DNA of 64,000 nt. It comes from Larus michahellis (Eukaryota; Chordata; Aves; Charadriiformes; Laridae). A program made the translations under genes and the position numbers. The notes under the pieces are model-generated. The model worked only from the letters and a program-made list of their open reading frames with translations. It ran no database searches and was not told the origin of the DNA. How positions within the stretch are numbered: position 1 is the first letter of the stretch; each line of letters opens with the position of its first letter. The stretch is from positions 7,604,201 to 7,668,200 of the forward strand of contig NC_133913.1 of NCBI RefSeq assembly GCF_964199755.1, given 5' to 3'. This document shows positions 33,725 to 45,914 of the stretch, piece after piece.

Positions 33725-36700
33725 TTGTATTGCTGGGGATTGCAAGAGTTGACTGTACTGGAGGCGGAAGTGAGCCTAACTGGGAATGCGTGGCAAAAGC
33801 ATCCCATTGTGCGTGGCCCAGAGGCTCCATGCATCCTTGGTATAGATTACCTCAGGAGAGGGTATTTTAAGGACCCAAAAGGGTACCGTTGGGCCTTTGG
33901 CATAGCTGCCTTGCAGACGGAGGAAGTTAAACAGTTGTCTACCTTGCCTGGTCTCTCAGAGGATTCTTCTGTTGTGGGGTTGTTGAGGGTCGAAGAACAA
34001 CAGGTGCCGATTGCTACCACAACGGTGCATCGGCGGCAATATCGCACTAACCGAGACTCTCTGATTCCCATCCATGAGCTGATTCGTCAACTAGAGGTTC
34101 AAGGAGTGATCAGCAAGACTCGCTCACCCTTTAACAGTCCCACATGGCTGGAGAGACAATCTAATGGAGAGTGGAGGCTAACTGTAGACTATCGTGGTCT
34201 GAATGAAGTCACGCCACCGCTGAGTGCTGCCGTGCCGGACATGCTAGAACTCCAGTACGAACTGGAGTCCAAGGCAGCCAAGTGGTATGCCACAACTGAT
34301 ATAGCAAATGTATTCTTCTCAATCCCTTTGGCGGCGGAGTGCAGGCCACAGTTTGCTTTCACTTGGAGGGGCGTCCAGTACACCTGGAATCGACTGCGGC
34401 AGGGGTGGAAACACAGCCCCACCATTTGCCATGGACTGGTTCAGACTGCACTGGAACAGGGTGAAGCTCTGCAACATCTGCAATACATTGATGACATCAT
34501 CGTATGGGGCAATGCAGCAGAAGAAGTTTTTGAGAAAGGGGGTAAAATAGTTTGAATCCTTCTGAAAGCTGGTTTTGCCATAAAACAAAGTAAGGTCAAG
34601 GGACCTGCACAGGAGATCCAGTTTTTAGGAATAAAATGGCAGGATGGATGCCGTCAGATTCCAATGGATGTGATCAACAAAATAGCAGCTATGTCTCCAC
34701 CAACTAGTAAAACAGAAACACAAGCTTTCTTAGGCATTGTGGGTTTTTGGAGAATGCATATCCCACATTACAGTCTAATTGTAAGCCCTCTGTATCAAGT
34801 AACCCGGAAGAAGAACGATTTGAAATGAGGTCCTGAGCAACAACAAGCTTTTGAACAAATCAGACACGAAATAGTCCATGCAGTGGCCCTGGGGCCAGTC
34901 CGGGCAGGACAAGATGTTAAACATGTGCTTTACACTGCAGCCGGGGAGAACGGCCCTACCTGGAGCCTCTGGCAGAAAGCACCAGGGGAGACTCGAGGTC
35001 AACCCCTAGGGTTTTGGAGTCGGGGATACAGAGGATCCGAAGCCCGCTACACTCCAACAGAAAAAGAGATATTGGCAGCATATGAAGGGGTTCGAGCTGC
35101 TTCGGAAGTGGTTGGTACAGAAGCACAGCTCCTCTTAGCACCTCGACTGCCAGTGCTGCGCTGGATGTTCAAAGAAAGGGTCCCCACCACACATCATGCA
35201 ACCGATGCTACATGGAGTAAGTGGATTGTACTGATGACACAGCGAACTCGAATGGGAAACCCCAGTCGCCCAGGAATTCTGGAAGTGATCATGGACTGGC
35301 CAGAAGGCAAGGATTTCGGAATGTCACCAGAGGAGGAGGTGACGCGTGCAGAAGAGGCCCCACCATATAATAAACTGCCAGAAAATGAGAAGAAATATGC
35401 CCTGTTCACTGATGGGTCCTGCTGGATTGTGGGAAAGCATCGAAAGTGGAAGGCAGCTGTGTGGAGTCCTACACAACAAGTTGCAGAAGCCAGTGAAGGA
35501 CAGGGTGAATCGAACCAGTTTGCAGAGGTGAAAGCCATCCACCTGGCTTTGGACATTGCCGAGCGAGAAAAATGGCCAGTACTTTATCTCTACACTGACT
35601 CATGGATGGTGGCAAATGCTCTGTGGGGGTGGTTACAGCAGTGGAAGCAGGGCAACTGGCAGCGCAGAGGCAAACCCATCTGGGCTGCTGACCTATGGCA
35701 AGATATTGCTGCCCAGATAGAGAATCCGGTTGTGAAAGTACGCCATGTAGATGCCCATGTACCAAAGAATCGGGCCACGGAGGAACATCAGAACAACGAG
35801 CAGGCGGATCGGGGTGCTAGGATTGAAGTGGCTCAGGTGGATCTGTACTGGCAACATAAGGGTGAACTATTCATAGCTCGATGGGCCCATGACTCCTCAG
35901 GCCATCAAGGAAGAGATGCGACATATAGATGGGCTCGTGACCGAGGGGTGGACTTGACCATGGACACTATTGCACAGGTCATCCATGAATGTGAGACATG
36001 CGCTGCAATCAAGCAAGCCAAGCGTTTGAAGCCTCTTTGGTATGGAGGACGATGGCTGAAATACAAATATGGGGACGCCTGGCAGATTGATTATATCACA
36101 CTGCCACAAACCCGTCAAGGCAAGCGCTATGTGCTCACAATGGTGGAAGCAACCACTGGATGGCTGGAAACATACCCTGTGCCCCATGCCACTGCCCAGA
36201 ACACTATCCTGGGCCTTGAAAAGCAAGTCCTGTGGTGACATGGTACCCCAGAGAGAACCGAGTCGGACAATGGGACTCATTTCCGAGACAGCCTCATAGA
36301 CACCTGGGCCACAGAGCATGGTATTGAGTGGGTACATCACATCCCCTATCATGCACCAGCCTCTGGGAAGATAGAGCGATACAATGGATTGTTAAAAACT
36401 ACACTGAGAGCAATGGGTGGTGGGACTTTAAAACACTGGGATACACATCTAGCAAAAGCTACCTGGCTGGTTAACACCAGGGGATCTACCAATCGGGCTG
36501 GACCTGCCCAATCAAAACTTCCATGTACTGTAGAAGGGGATAAAGTCCCCGTAGTGCACATGAAGAATATGCTAGGGAAGACAGTCTGGGTTAGTCCTGC
36601 CCCAGGCAAAGGCAAACCCATCCGTGGGATTGCTTTTGCCCAAGGACCTTGGTGCACTTGGTGGGTGATGTGGAAGGATGGGGAAGTCCAATGTGTACCT

Positions 36701-36736
36701 CATGGGGATCTGATTTTGGGTAAGAATAGCCAATGA
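33725..36736 (+). pseudogene. pol: pol remnant of provirus copy 2
   Basis: RT, RNase H and integrase are in one frame, with in-frame TGA at 34553, 34826 and 36236, the equivalents of the three stops in copy 1. A few missense differences from copy 1 are present (for example near 34528 and 35045). The protease motif V-D-T-G-A at about 33666 is again in another frame. Confidence 0.92.
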
Positions 36737-37203
36737 ATCAAATTGTGTGCTGTTAATTGCTTACTAACACTGTCACTGTATGTCCTCATTGCTATAACTG
36801 CTATCAGTTGTACTATGAGTAAGGCACGGGGGTGATGGCATAAGAACTGACCTCAGCAGCTGGCGCCCAGCAACTTCCTCAAGATCTACATCTTCAGCCC
36901 ATGGACTGTGTGCATGAGCCACACCGAGTGCACCAGTCACAAGCTCCGAAAAATACAGCATGCAACGGACAGCACCACCCAGCATCTCACCTGCCCTGAG
37001 AGACTGTTCTAACAGATGGAGCCCAAAGCCATGGATTAAAAGAACTCAACGGACACTTTGGAGGGATGGCCCATAAACTAAGGGCATTATATCCGCATGA
37101 ATATATATGTATATATATACATGACAGGGGAAAGTGGTGGCAATTCATTGGAACCTGTAAGATCTTGGCATGGCATAGATGGTATGGAATAAGGGGTGGA
37201 TAA

Positions 37204-37565
37204 TGTCCTGGTTCCGGCGGGGATAGGGTTAATTTTTCCTGGTATTCCATGCCATGCGAGCCATGCCCACCCTGAGCTGCCGGGGGAGGTGGCAGGAAGT
37301 CGAAGCTTAGAGCTTGGAGCAGGCTGGGGCGTCCTGGGGTCTGGTCGGTGAGTGGCGGGGAGTGGCGGTTCCCTACCCTAATCGTGTTTGTATATTCCTC
37401 TATCCGTGTTATTGTCGTTGTTTGCTTGTTCCCTTTGCTGTTCTGTTAAACTGCCTTTGTCTCAACCCAAGAGTCTTGCCTTTTTCTTCTGATTCTTCCT
37501 GTATTAGGAAGGCCTGAGCAAGCGGTATGTGGTTCTTTGTTGCCGTCTGAGGCTAAATCACGACA
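37204..37565 (+). repeat. 3' LTR of provirus copy 2
   Basis: The 362-base LTR is the same as in copy 1. The LTR mismatch between 5' and 3' ends is shared by both copies, so it predates the duplication. Confidence 0.92.
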
Positions 37566-39374
37566 AATACATACACACTCATGGACACAACTGCCCAAAC
37601 ACACACACACACACACAGAGAACATTTGTGCACACTCATATTTGCATGTGTATTACACATGTGTGTGCGAATGCAGACATGAGCACAGCCAGAGGAACAT
37701 ATACTTGAGCACAATCATGCACACACTCCACGGAGAAGCAGGACCCCTGACAACAGCTCTCAGCCCCTCGAGAGGACTCCAGGCAAGTCCTTCAGACCCT
37801 ACAGGTAAGTATGAGTGAATGAGTCACTGGCCAGCCCCATCACCTTTAGTGAGCTCAAGGGTTTGGCAGAGGTTCAGTCAGCTTCTTTCTCACTGTGAGA
37901 CACAGAGAAGCCACAGCAGAGTCCAAGCTGTCATGGCCTTTCCAGCCATTGAGCCTCTCCACGTCTCAGGTCTGCGTGTGAAGGAAAAGATAAAAACTAG
38001 AGAACATCCCCATTGCTGCAGCCCAACAAAGAATTCACACATTACAATCAAAAAAAAAAAAAATCCTGCAGTGTTGGAAGCTCCTGCCTGGCCTTGTTGA
38101 TCTGCTCAAGGGTCTGGGCCCAGCCTCTGCCCTTGCAAAGGGAGCGGTGCCACAGTAACACACTCATGTGGCAGCAGAAGGGTATGTCTCTGGGACAAGG
38201 CAGACTCCCCTCAGGCTACAGACACTGAGGCTGGGACATCAGGTGCAGGGGGTGTCATTGCCTGTAGCGAGAGGGTGCTGCCTGCAGAACATAAGGGTTC
38301 ATTCCCACTCATGCCAATCCCTGGCCCCATTCCTGTCCCCATGCTGAAGAGGGGATGCCCCTTCCCTGGGCTTGTTTGCAGGGAAGGGGGGATGCCACCA
38401 TGTTAACCCGCTCCCCACCCCACCCCTGCACCATTTGCTGCCCACACCCCTTTGTGCTGCTGCACCTGCATCTCACACAGGGCCGCTGCTTCAGCTCCAA
38501 ACATCCCCACGTCCACTTCAAGCATGGGACAATCAGCCAAGCACAGCACCAATTTCCCTTTTCTTTGCTCTACCCCATGTTTCTTGAAACATGTTACTAC
38601 TTCAGGTGGGCTGGGACATTCAGGAAATTCCTCGTCAATTTTCCAATTCACCAGGAAAACCACCTAGGCCAAGTGTCTTGTGATGGCCCCCCATGACTGT
38701 GTGTGGGGCCAGCCAGGCATTCGGTCTGTCTCTTCTTCACTGTCCTTTCTCTGCAGGGGCATTTCCCACTGGGACCTGCTGACTACACCAAATATTTTGC
38801 TGCTCATTTGCAGAATAAAATCAATCAGACTCTGAAAAGTATCCCTTAAAATGCCAGTTCTCAAACTAAGACTATGAAGAAAGAGAAGGCAGTATAGAGG
38901 ATCCTATGTCCTTCGGATGCTGGAGCCCTATGTGCTGTCAAATCGGCACCTCTAATCAGGGCACAGCATGCCATGCAGGTCCTGCCCATGAAAGGGTTAC
39001 CCCATTCCAGTCCATCAAGTTTTAGAGGATTTTCATAAAAGAAAACAGCTCTATTCATCATTTCTGCTTTCAAACAGAAACAATGTTCACACGAGAACCT
39101 CATACCGTATACTTAGATAGAGGCAAGGACATGCAGGTAGTGCAATCACTGGCACCGAGCAGGAGCTGCCTACAGGCTCATCGGTTACAATCGAGTGGCT
39201 GAGTTTGTCCTCTGGCCAAGGGATTTGTGCAGCACAAGACGGCTGTGAAGGCCAAGCTCTGCCTGTAGCACAGCACAGCAGAGGCCAGGGCCTCTTCAGG
39301 TTACATGGGTCACTAACTCCTTGATGTACAGTGATCTTTGGGTTAGGGTGACAGGACCCTGCCAGTTGTTTACT
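37566..39374. other. Intergenic sequence after provirus copy 2
   Basis: Equivalent of 14526-16335, with (AC)n at about 37599-37617 and a run of 13 A at about 38050 (14 in unit 1). No gene recognised. Confidence 0.55.
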
Positions 39375-39659
39375 TCATGTGAAGATATACCAACTCTTGA
39401 ACCTGCTCAGAGCAGCTTTCCCATCCTTCTTCCTTAGGGTGTAAACCAAGAGGTTGAGCAAGGGAGTAAGAAGGATGTAAAGAAGAGCCACTGCTCTGCC
39501 TAGTGACGCTTTGAAGGGACCTCCCATGTAGGTGGAGACACACGGGCCATAGAAACAGACCACGGCAGTGAAATGGGAAGCACGGGTTGAGAGAGCTCAG
39601 TGCCTGCCTTCTGCAAAGCAGAACCCCAGCGTGATTAAAATCACTGTGAAAAAAGAGCA
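39375..39659 (-). pseudogene. Olfactory receptor pseudogene fragment (copy 2)
   Basis: Same TM6-to-C-terminus fragment as 16336-16620 with the same in-frame TGA, so the lesion predates the duplication. Confidence 0.85.
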
Positions 39660-40470
39660 ACCTCTGTCAACAATGCCCTTAGTTTGAAGTGTAAAACCCA
39701 CATGGATTCTGTGCCCTTTTCCCACCTTTACAAGATCTCCTCACTTGCCCAGCCAAATTAGAGTTCACGCCAAGAGCCAGTAGCAGGGCTCTGGCAGTGC
39801 TTTGGCCAAAGGGCTTCCTCATCTGTCAGAAGAAACACCATCTCTCCCTCTTTTATAAGGACAATTGCAGACGGTATCATTATTGTGAAGAATTACTTAG
39901 CTCCAATTAATCCAGCCTCAATGCATTCAGCAGCACGTGTGACATTTCCCAACTACTCCTGCCAATGCCTACCATCCATGGCCCCTGGATTAGGCCGTGG
40001 AGGGGAGAGGAAGGTGGAGTAGCAGCTATGGGCCATCCCAAGGGATGTTCCCTGCTTTATCACTCCTGCCATTTGCAGAGCAACTCATCTTCTCGAGGCC
40101 CACACTGACTGCCTGACAGCCCAGCAAATTTCCAGCCATAGCAAGAGGAACACCCTTCTCCAAGAGCTCTTGGGGTTGCTGACATCTCAGGGCCTCCTGC
40201 CTTCCTGGGGCATTTGTGAGCAGAGATATCAGACTGATGGTCACTGGCAGCAGAGCAGCTCAGGCTATCTTCCTCTGCTTCAAGGTTTGGTGCCCAAAAA
40301 TAGGAGCCACTGCAGGCTGTCCCAATCTCCCACTCTTCTGCAAATGGTGACAGGTCTCCTTGTGCCCTCATCCCTTTCCATCCCAGAGCAACACCCTTCT
40401 CCTTTGGTAGCTTGGAGAATGTCCACAGAGGGAAGGACACCATGGAGGCCAGGCTTGAATGCAGCAGAAC
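39660..40470. other. Spacer between the olfactory relic and K2b
   Basis: Equivalent of 16621-17430. From about 40220 substitutions and small indels against unit 1 become more frequent. No gene recognised. Confidence 0.5.
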
Positions 40471-40809
40471 TTTAATGAGTCCAAAGAGGGAAACAAAGTC
40501 ACTCCAGGTGGGGGCCGCAAGTTCATGGAGCCCTGGCAGCCACGGAAACTCTGCGGTCCTTAACCACAGAGAAGTTCTTGCACGATGTCTGTCTGCCTGC
40601 CCCATAGAGGAAGAGGAGACAGAAGGTACCCACCAGGCTGGCATTAGTGGGACCATGCTGCAAAGGGGAACCAAAGCAAATAAAGAAAATGGAGAGAAAA
40701 GCAAAGCCCTTCAGCTACACCGAAAACACATCCTAAATCTCAATCCCTTGCCCAGCATCATGTTCTGCGTTGCTCGAGGTGTCTCCCTGGGGCTTTCCCA
40801 GCATCTTTA

Positions 40810-41112
40810 TCAGAGGAGGCACCTTCTGCCACTGTAGCGTCTGGAAATGCCAGAGAGGTCACAGCACCCAGAGGTGATGGGCACTCCATCACAGCTGAGG
40901 ATGCTGCCAACAGCAGCAGAGGTGGAGGATCCCACAACGGTGTTCTGTGGGAAGGAGCTGAGGATGGGGCCAGGCAGGGTCACCACCACAGCAGGAGGCT
41001 CAATGACGACGGTGGAGTTCTGGCACTGCCTGACACAGGGCTCGTTGCAGCTGTTGGCCAGTGGGGTCGGGCCACAGGGCCGGCAGGGCAGGCACTGGTT
41101 GTAGCAGGACAT
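40810..41112 (-). CDS. Feather-type beta-keratin (K2b)
   Basis: A 100-residue keratin like K2a with an intact ATG at 41110-41112 and the same RRCLL end. Substitutions include Val for Ile in the NST-V-V block and a changed G-I-S-R-R-Y-S stretch near the C-terminus. The ATTAAA signal is at 40471-40476. It lies head to head with TRAV-B2. Confidence 0.92.
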   Translation of the reverse strand: MSCYNQCLPCRPCGPTPLANSCNEPCVRQCQNSTVVIEPPAVVVTLPGPILSSFPQNTVVGSSTSAAVGSILSCDGVPITSGCCDLSGISRRYSGRRCLL

Positions 41113-41474
41113 GTCTCGAGTGTGGATATGCACCTGGGAGAGGATCAGGGAGGAAGAGAGCATAAGGGTGGGGGAGGAGCAGCCTGTTAGGAAAAGAGCC
41201 ATGACCACTTCTGGGTGGGGAGCTGGCAGCTCAGCCAGAAGACACACAGTTTTCATCACCCTATATTGAGCAGCCTGGCCTGGAGTGACTCTCTCGTAGT
41301 CTGTAGACCAAAAGCCCCTCTGCCACATCCCAGCCTCTCTCTACCCTTCTCCACACTTCCCTCTAGCATGACAAGAACATGCAAACCACAAGACAGGAGA
41401 GAGCCAAGATCAGCTGAGAGGTCCATTGAGGAGATGTCACTTTGGAAGAGAAGGAGAAGGAACTGCAGACTCAC

Positions 41475-41541
41475 CTGCTTCCCAAGGACAAGGAGGCCAG
41501 AGAAGCGGATGAGACAGCAGGGACTTGGGACGGCTTTTATA
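41475..41541 (-). promoter_or_regulatory. Promoter and 5' UTR exon of K2b
   Basis: TATAAAAG at 41534-41541 on the minus strand, donor GTGAGT adjoining 41475. Same layout as K2a. Confidence 0.85.
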
Positions 41542-42553
41542 CCTGCCCTTCATTGCCGCAGCACCAGAGGCACCCTTTGCAGAGGTAACAATTTTTGCAC
41601 AAGCTCATCTTGAATGCAAACCATCGCAGCTAATGATATGGGCTGTGCTTTGGTTTCCAACACTGCTGCCTTTTCATTTCCAGGTTTGTTCCATGCCCAT
41701 TCCCCAGTGAAGGCTTCCTGTGATCACTGGGATGGAAGGCCCCAGGATTTCCAGGGCAGGAATGCAGCAGCGCAAGGCAGAAGAGTCAGCTCAAGTGCTG
41801 TATGGTTCCAGGGCAGGAAAGACATGTCAGCTTGGGTCACCTGTTGGGGCTGTTTGAATTGTTGTTCTCAGGAAGAATCTTCAGCCAGCCTCAGCTGGCA
41901 GCCCATGGGCTCCTGTGCAGGAGGACCTGCCATGTCCTTCTCTTTCCCTCGCTCTTCAGCTCACCCTGGTGGTCACTTGATGTTGCTTCCCCAGATGTTG
42001 CACTGCCAGATTATGATCCCTTCCTGCCTACCACTGCCCCGTTCCCAGGGGTCCTCAGCAAAGTCCATGGTTCACGGTGTGCCTATGTGTGTTCTTGTGT
42101 TGTGTGTAACTGTAAATAACCAGGTTTTTGTGACTATATACGGGAGCACAAACTTGTGCATGATTCTATGCCAGTGTGCCTGAGGCTCTGTGTATCTCCC
42201 CTTGTGTGTCACACATCAAGAGGGCATGTGCTGGTTATGGCAGGGATACTGTCCACTGCCCTGTCCATGAGCAACAGAGAGCTGCAGGTTCCCAGGGTCA
42301 GAAGGATCCTGAGTGCAGTGGAGTGGTGATGGCACCAGCCTGCTGCAGATGTGTGGTGGGAAACTGGTACGCGTGCGCTGAGCACTCTGAGCCCTGGCGA
42401 GCCCCCGAGCGGCGCCGGCGCAGGGCTGAGCCCCGGGGCGGAGCTGGCGGCGGCGCAGGAGAGGAGAGGAGGCGGCGGAGAGGAGGCGGTGCGGCCGGAG
42501 CAGAGAGCCGGGGCTGGCGCGGGGCAGCGAGGCGCGGGCGGCGGAGCGGCGGG
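41542..42553. promoter_or_regulatory. Shared upstream region between K2b and TRAV-B2
   Basis: Equivalent of 18502-19521, about 98% alike at first. It becomes more diverged from about 42300, with deletions in the G/C-rich part before the leader. Confidence 0.45.
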
Positions 42554-43659
42554 ATGCGGCGGTGCCGGGGCGCAGGGCTGGCAGGGCTGGCCGCGCTGCT
42601 GCTGGGTGCGTGGGGCTGGCGGCGGTGGATGGGACCAGGGCTGTGCCCGGTGGGTTCCCCGGGAAGCCCAGCACCAACTCCTCCCTCTCCTTCTTCAGCC
42701 TGTCTTTCCCGCTCCTGTCTCTGCCATCTTTTGTGCCCCTTTTTTACCCCTCTCCTATTTTCATGCACCCTTTCCTTCCCCTGTGCATTCCGCAGTCCTA
42801 ATTGGCCTCAATATAGCCCTCTCTCCTTCAGTGTAACAAGCCCTCTCCCTGTCTACTCTTCCTCTCTTCCCTCACTGATTTTCTGACCCATCTCTCCATG
42901 CAACTACCATCCCTAACCCCTCTTCCTGCTCCCTGAGGTCCCTTTCTCTTCTTACCCTCTGCTTCCCTCATATATGTAGGCACAAGGTTGCTTTCTGCAT
43001 CGTGCCATACATCCACGCATCCCCCTGTGCATTCACCTTTTATACTTCTGAATTCATCCCTCCATCCTTCACTGTAACACACTCACCTTTCCTGTCCTTC
43101 TGCCTCTCATTATTCATCCATCCATCCATGCACCTGACTTTCCTTCTGTCTCTCCAGGCATCATTTGCAATTTCCCTCCCAGACTGCTCCCCTTGTTCCA
43201 CACATGCCAGGATCACTCTCCATCCCTGTTGATGAGCTCCCTGTCCCCAGTTGTGCCACTCTGTCTCTGTCACACTGCCACTCTTTGTAGTGATTTCTTG
43301 GGGAAAAGAGCCATCAGAGCTGGGCGACCATTCTTGATTTTTGGCCTTTCCTTCTCTTTCTCAGCAGTGGCTGTGGGCAGAGCCCAGGTGCTGCAGGAGC
43401 CGTCAGCAGAGACCACCGAGGGCACTGAAATCAACCTTACTTGCTCGCACCCCAGTATCCGAACCACGGAGTTCATCCACTGGTACCGTCAGCTCCCGGG
43501 ACGAGGCCCCGCGCTGCTCCTGAGCACTCTCAAAGACTCCAAAGAGCTGCGGGACCCGCCGGGGCGGCTGTGGGTGTCGGCAGACCGCCGCTCCAGCGCC
43601 CTGTGGCTCGCCCGGCCCCGGCGCGGGGACGCGGCGGTGTATTACTGCGCCCTGGGAGA
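42554..43659 (+). CDS. TRAV: T-cell receptor alpha V gene, family B (TRAV-B2)
   Basis: Leader exon 42554-42605, identical in protein to TRAV-B1, and V exon 43368-43659. The intron is 762 bases, 93 shorter than in TRAV-B1. Conserved first Cys at 43442, Trp at 43481 and second Cys at 43646. FR1/CDR1 reads GTEINLTCSHPSIRTTEF against GIGISINCSHPNIKPYDF in TRAV-B1, while FR2 to CDR3 differs by about one residue (Trp for Arg in RLWVS). Open, with a 23-RSS. Confidence 0.9.
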
Positions 43660-43698
43660 CACGGGGAGAGGAGCCGGGGCTGCGGCCGGGCAGGAACC
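43660..43698 (+). other. V recombination signal sequence (23-RSS) of TRAV-B2
   Basis: CACGGGG, 23-base spacer, GCAGGAACC (43690-43698), the same as for TRAV-B1. Confidence 0.82.
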
Positions 43699-45914
43699 GG
43701 CGCGGGCGGGGCCGGGCGTGTGTGTCGGGGCCGGGGGGACAGCCCCGGACGGGCCCGCCAGGGGGCGCTGCCGCTCCGCCCGCCGGGGCCGCCTCGCCCC
43801 AACGGGCCACAACTGGCCCCCCGCCCCGGACCGCTTCCCCCACCCCACCGGCCACGGCAGCGGCAACCCCGCACTCCCAGTGGGACGCACACAGAAATCC
43901 CCCGCCACACTGCCGCCGCCGCCGGGGCAGGAATGGCGCCCGGAGCGCTGGCCGTGTCCGGCGGGGCCCGGCAAGGAGCGATGGCAGCCGCCGGCCCCGC
44001 TGGCGCCCGGCCGGGAGCAGCGCCTTTCTGCTCTGCAAAGGGCTGCGGGCGGCAGAGATCCTCCTGCCCACGGGCAGCCGCCCAGCCCTCGCTCCTGCCG
44101 CACGGACCGCCCACTGCTGACATGGAACAAACGGGGCCTCTTCTGAGCCTTTTGACTTTCCCCACGAGGATGCCGAGGGAACCCTGAGCAGCTGCTTTCC
44201 TCTGCTCTGCAACCACGGGGACCCCAGGGCGCAGTTGCCAATGCCAAATGGTCCTTAGAAAAGGACAACCAGAAAGGGTTTCTCATTTTGTTACTCTGTA
44301 AAAGCTCAGATATACAATGGAAAACTGAGTCCGCCAGCTACAGAATTTCCCAGAGCTTTCAAAATATTCCTGCTAGCCTTACAAAGTCATTGCATGGGGT
44401 CAGGAGTTGAAGCTCCCCAGCAGCAGGAGAAGGGCGTGTCGAGGTCAGAGGCACCTTCAAGCGCTTCCCACAGAGGTTCGGTGGTGAGACCATGAGCTTG
44501 TTTGACAGGATTCAGCACCTTTGGATTTGAGGCCCAGGAGACAGGGTAAACTGCTTAGCCTGGACCCACTGAGCACAGCCTCAAGGCATGCCAGGTTCCT
44601 CCTTGAGGAGTGAGTCAGAAAGGGATTTGCTGAGTTGCCCTCAGGGGCTGGACGTCTGAGGGGAGTGAGAGCTGGCAGGAGCCTCTGGCAAGAGACTGTG
44701 GGCTCCAGCCAGTCCCCGGGGAACCCTGTGTGGCTCGAGCAGCTGACAGAGGTGGTCAAACCCATAGGCAGAGGCTTCCAAGGCACAGAGGGAAGGATCA
44801 GCCCTGCTCCCTGTTCCAGCTGGACTTGAGAAATGTGTTTCCAGGCAACTCTTGGCAGGTGACAAACAAGGTAGAGCAACAGGCATGGCCAGGTCAGTAC
44901 ACGCATCATGGTCACATGGGATTGGCCCCTCTCACCTCTTTCTCCATCTGTCTTCCCATGCTTGCTCCTGGCCAAATTGCCTTGATCCTTCCCTTTCACT
45001 GTCTCTGCTGCTTCTCTTAAGCATCCCATGTCATGCACAATCCAGAATTCATCCACAAGGCATTTTATTGCCTCGTAGGCAAAAACACCCCTGAGTTTAG
45101 AAGATGATCCTCTTTTCTCACCCTTCTGGAGGGAGTCATCCCCAGGCAAAGAAGTAACCAGAATACCTGAAGGGATGGGGAATAGATGTCTGTGATGAAG
45201 ATGATTGTGCCAGATGTCTTCAGCACACCTGATGTCTCAGGTGGTGTGCCTGACTCTGGGTGGGATATTTGTAGGAGATGCTGTTTCCAGGGATGTTTAT
45301 TTCCCTTGAAGGGCCTCATCCGTGGCCTGGGAAGAAGGCCAATAATATGCCTATGGGGACAGGGAGACAGGCACCCGTTTCCTGTTGCGTTTTGGCTGCT
45401 CCTGGTTCTACCTCCTTTCAGCTAGTGCCAAGGGAAAAGGAGCACATTGCGGGCTACAAAAGGGCCTGTCTCCAACCCCATGAGAGGTGGGTGCAGGACC
45501 CTGTCTCCGGCTGGTCACTGGAAGGCAGGAGAAGTTCACCACGGACACTCCTCCCGTGTTTGGGGCAGTTTGTCTGGTTGTGATCTCCAGAAGGAGCAAA
45601 AAGCAGGAAAACAGCCTGCAGCCTCCTGTTGCCCGACAGCAGACTGTTTGATAAGACAAGAAGGTAGAGGGGGTAGGACGGGTGAGGTTATGTCCCTCCA
45701 GATGCTGTGAATCCTGAGTTATGGAGCATGAGGCGGAGATCAAGGTGGGCCTAGGCAAACAGTGCAAATTCTGCCCATGCTGAGATTCATTTTAGGCATT
45801 GTCATCTCTGGAGTTTTCATGGCATTCCCTTAGAAATAAACCACTCCCACTTTCTGCTGTTCAGCAAAAGAAAGCACAGCATTTCACTTCTAGATCTAGA
45901 CAAGGATGTGTTTC
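43699..45914. other. Downstream region of TRAV-B2 to unit 3
   Basis: Non-coding as far as seen. It is diverged from unit 1 to about 44840, then nearly identical to it (from GTGTTTCCAGGCAACTCTTG onward). Confidence 0.5.

Larger units (their letters stand above)
31067..37565 (+). mobile_element. Defective ERVL-like provirus (copy 2)
   Basis: Same structure and boundaries as 8027-14525 at an offset of exactly 23040. Differences from copy 1 are few, and six of them cluster at 33565-33601. All inactivating lesions are shared, so this is a passenger of the segmental duplication. Confidence 0.94.
42370..44110. other. CpG-rich stretches around TRAV-B2
   Basis: Two CpG-dense blocks at about 42370-42650 and 43500-44110, in the same positions as around TRAV-B1 despite the sequence divergence between the copies. 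Confidence 0.72.
22970..45914. repeat. Tandem segmental duplication, unit 2
   Basis: This is the second complete copy, with the same elements in the same order and orientation as unit 1. The length to the start of unit 3 is about 22.95 kb. The provirus region is the most alike and the TRAV-B region the least. Confidence 0.95.
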
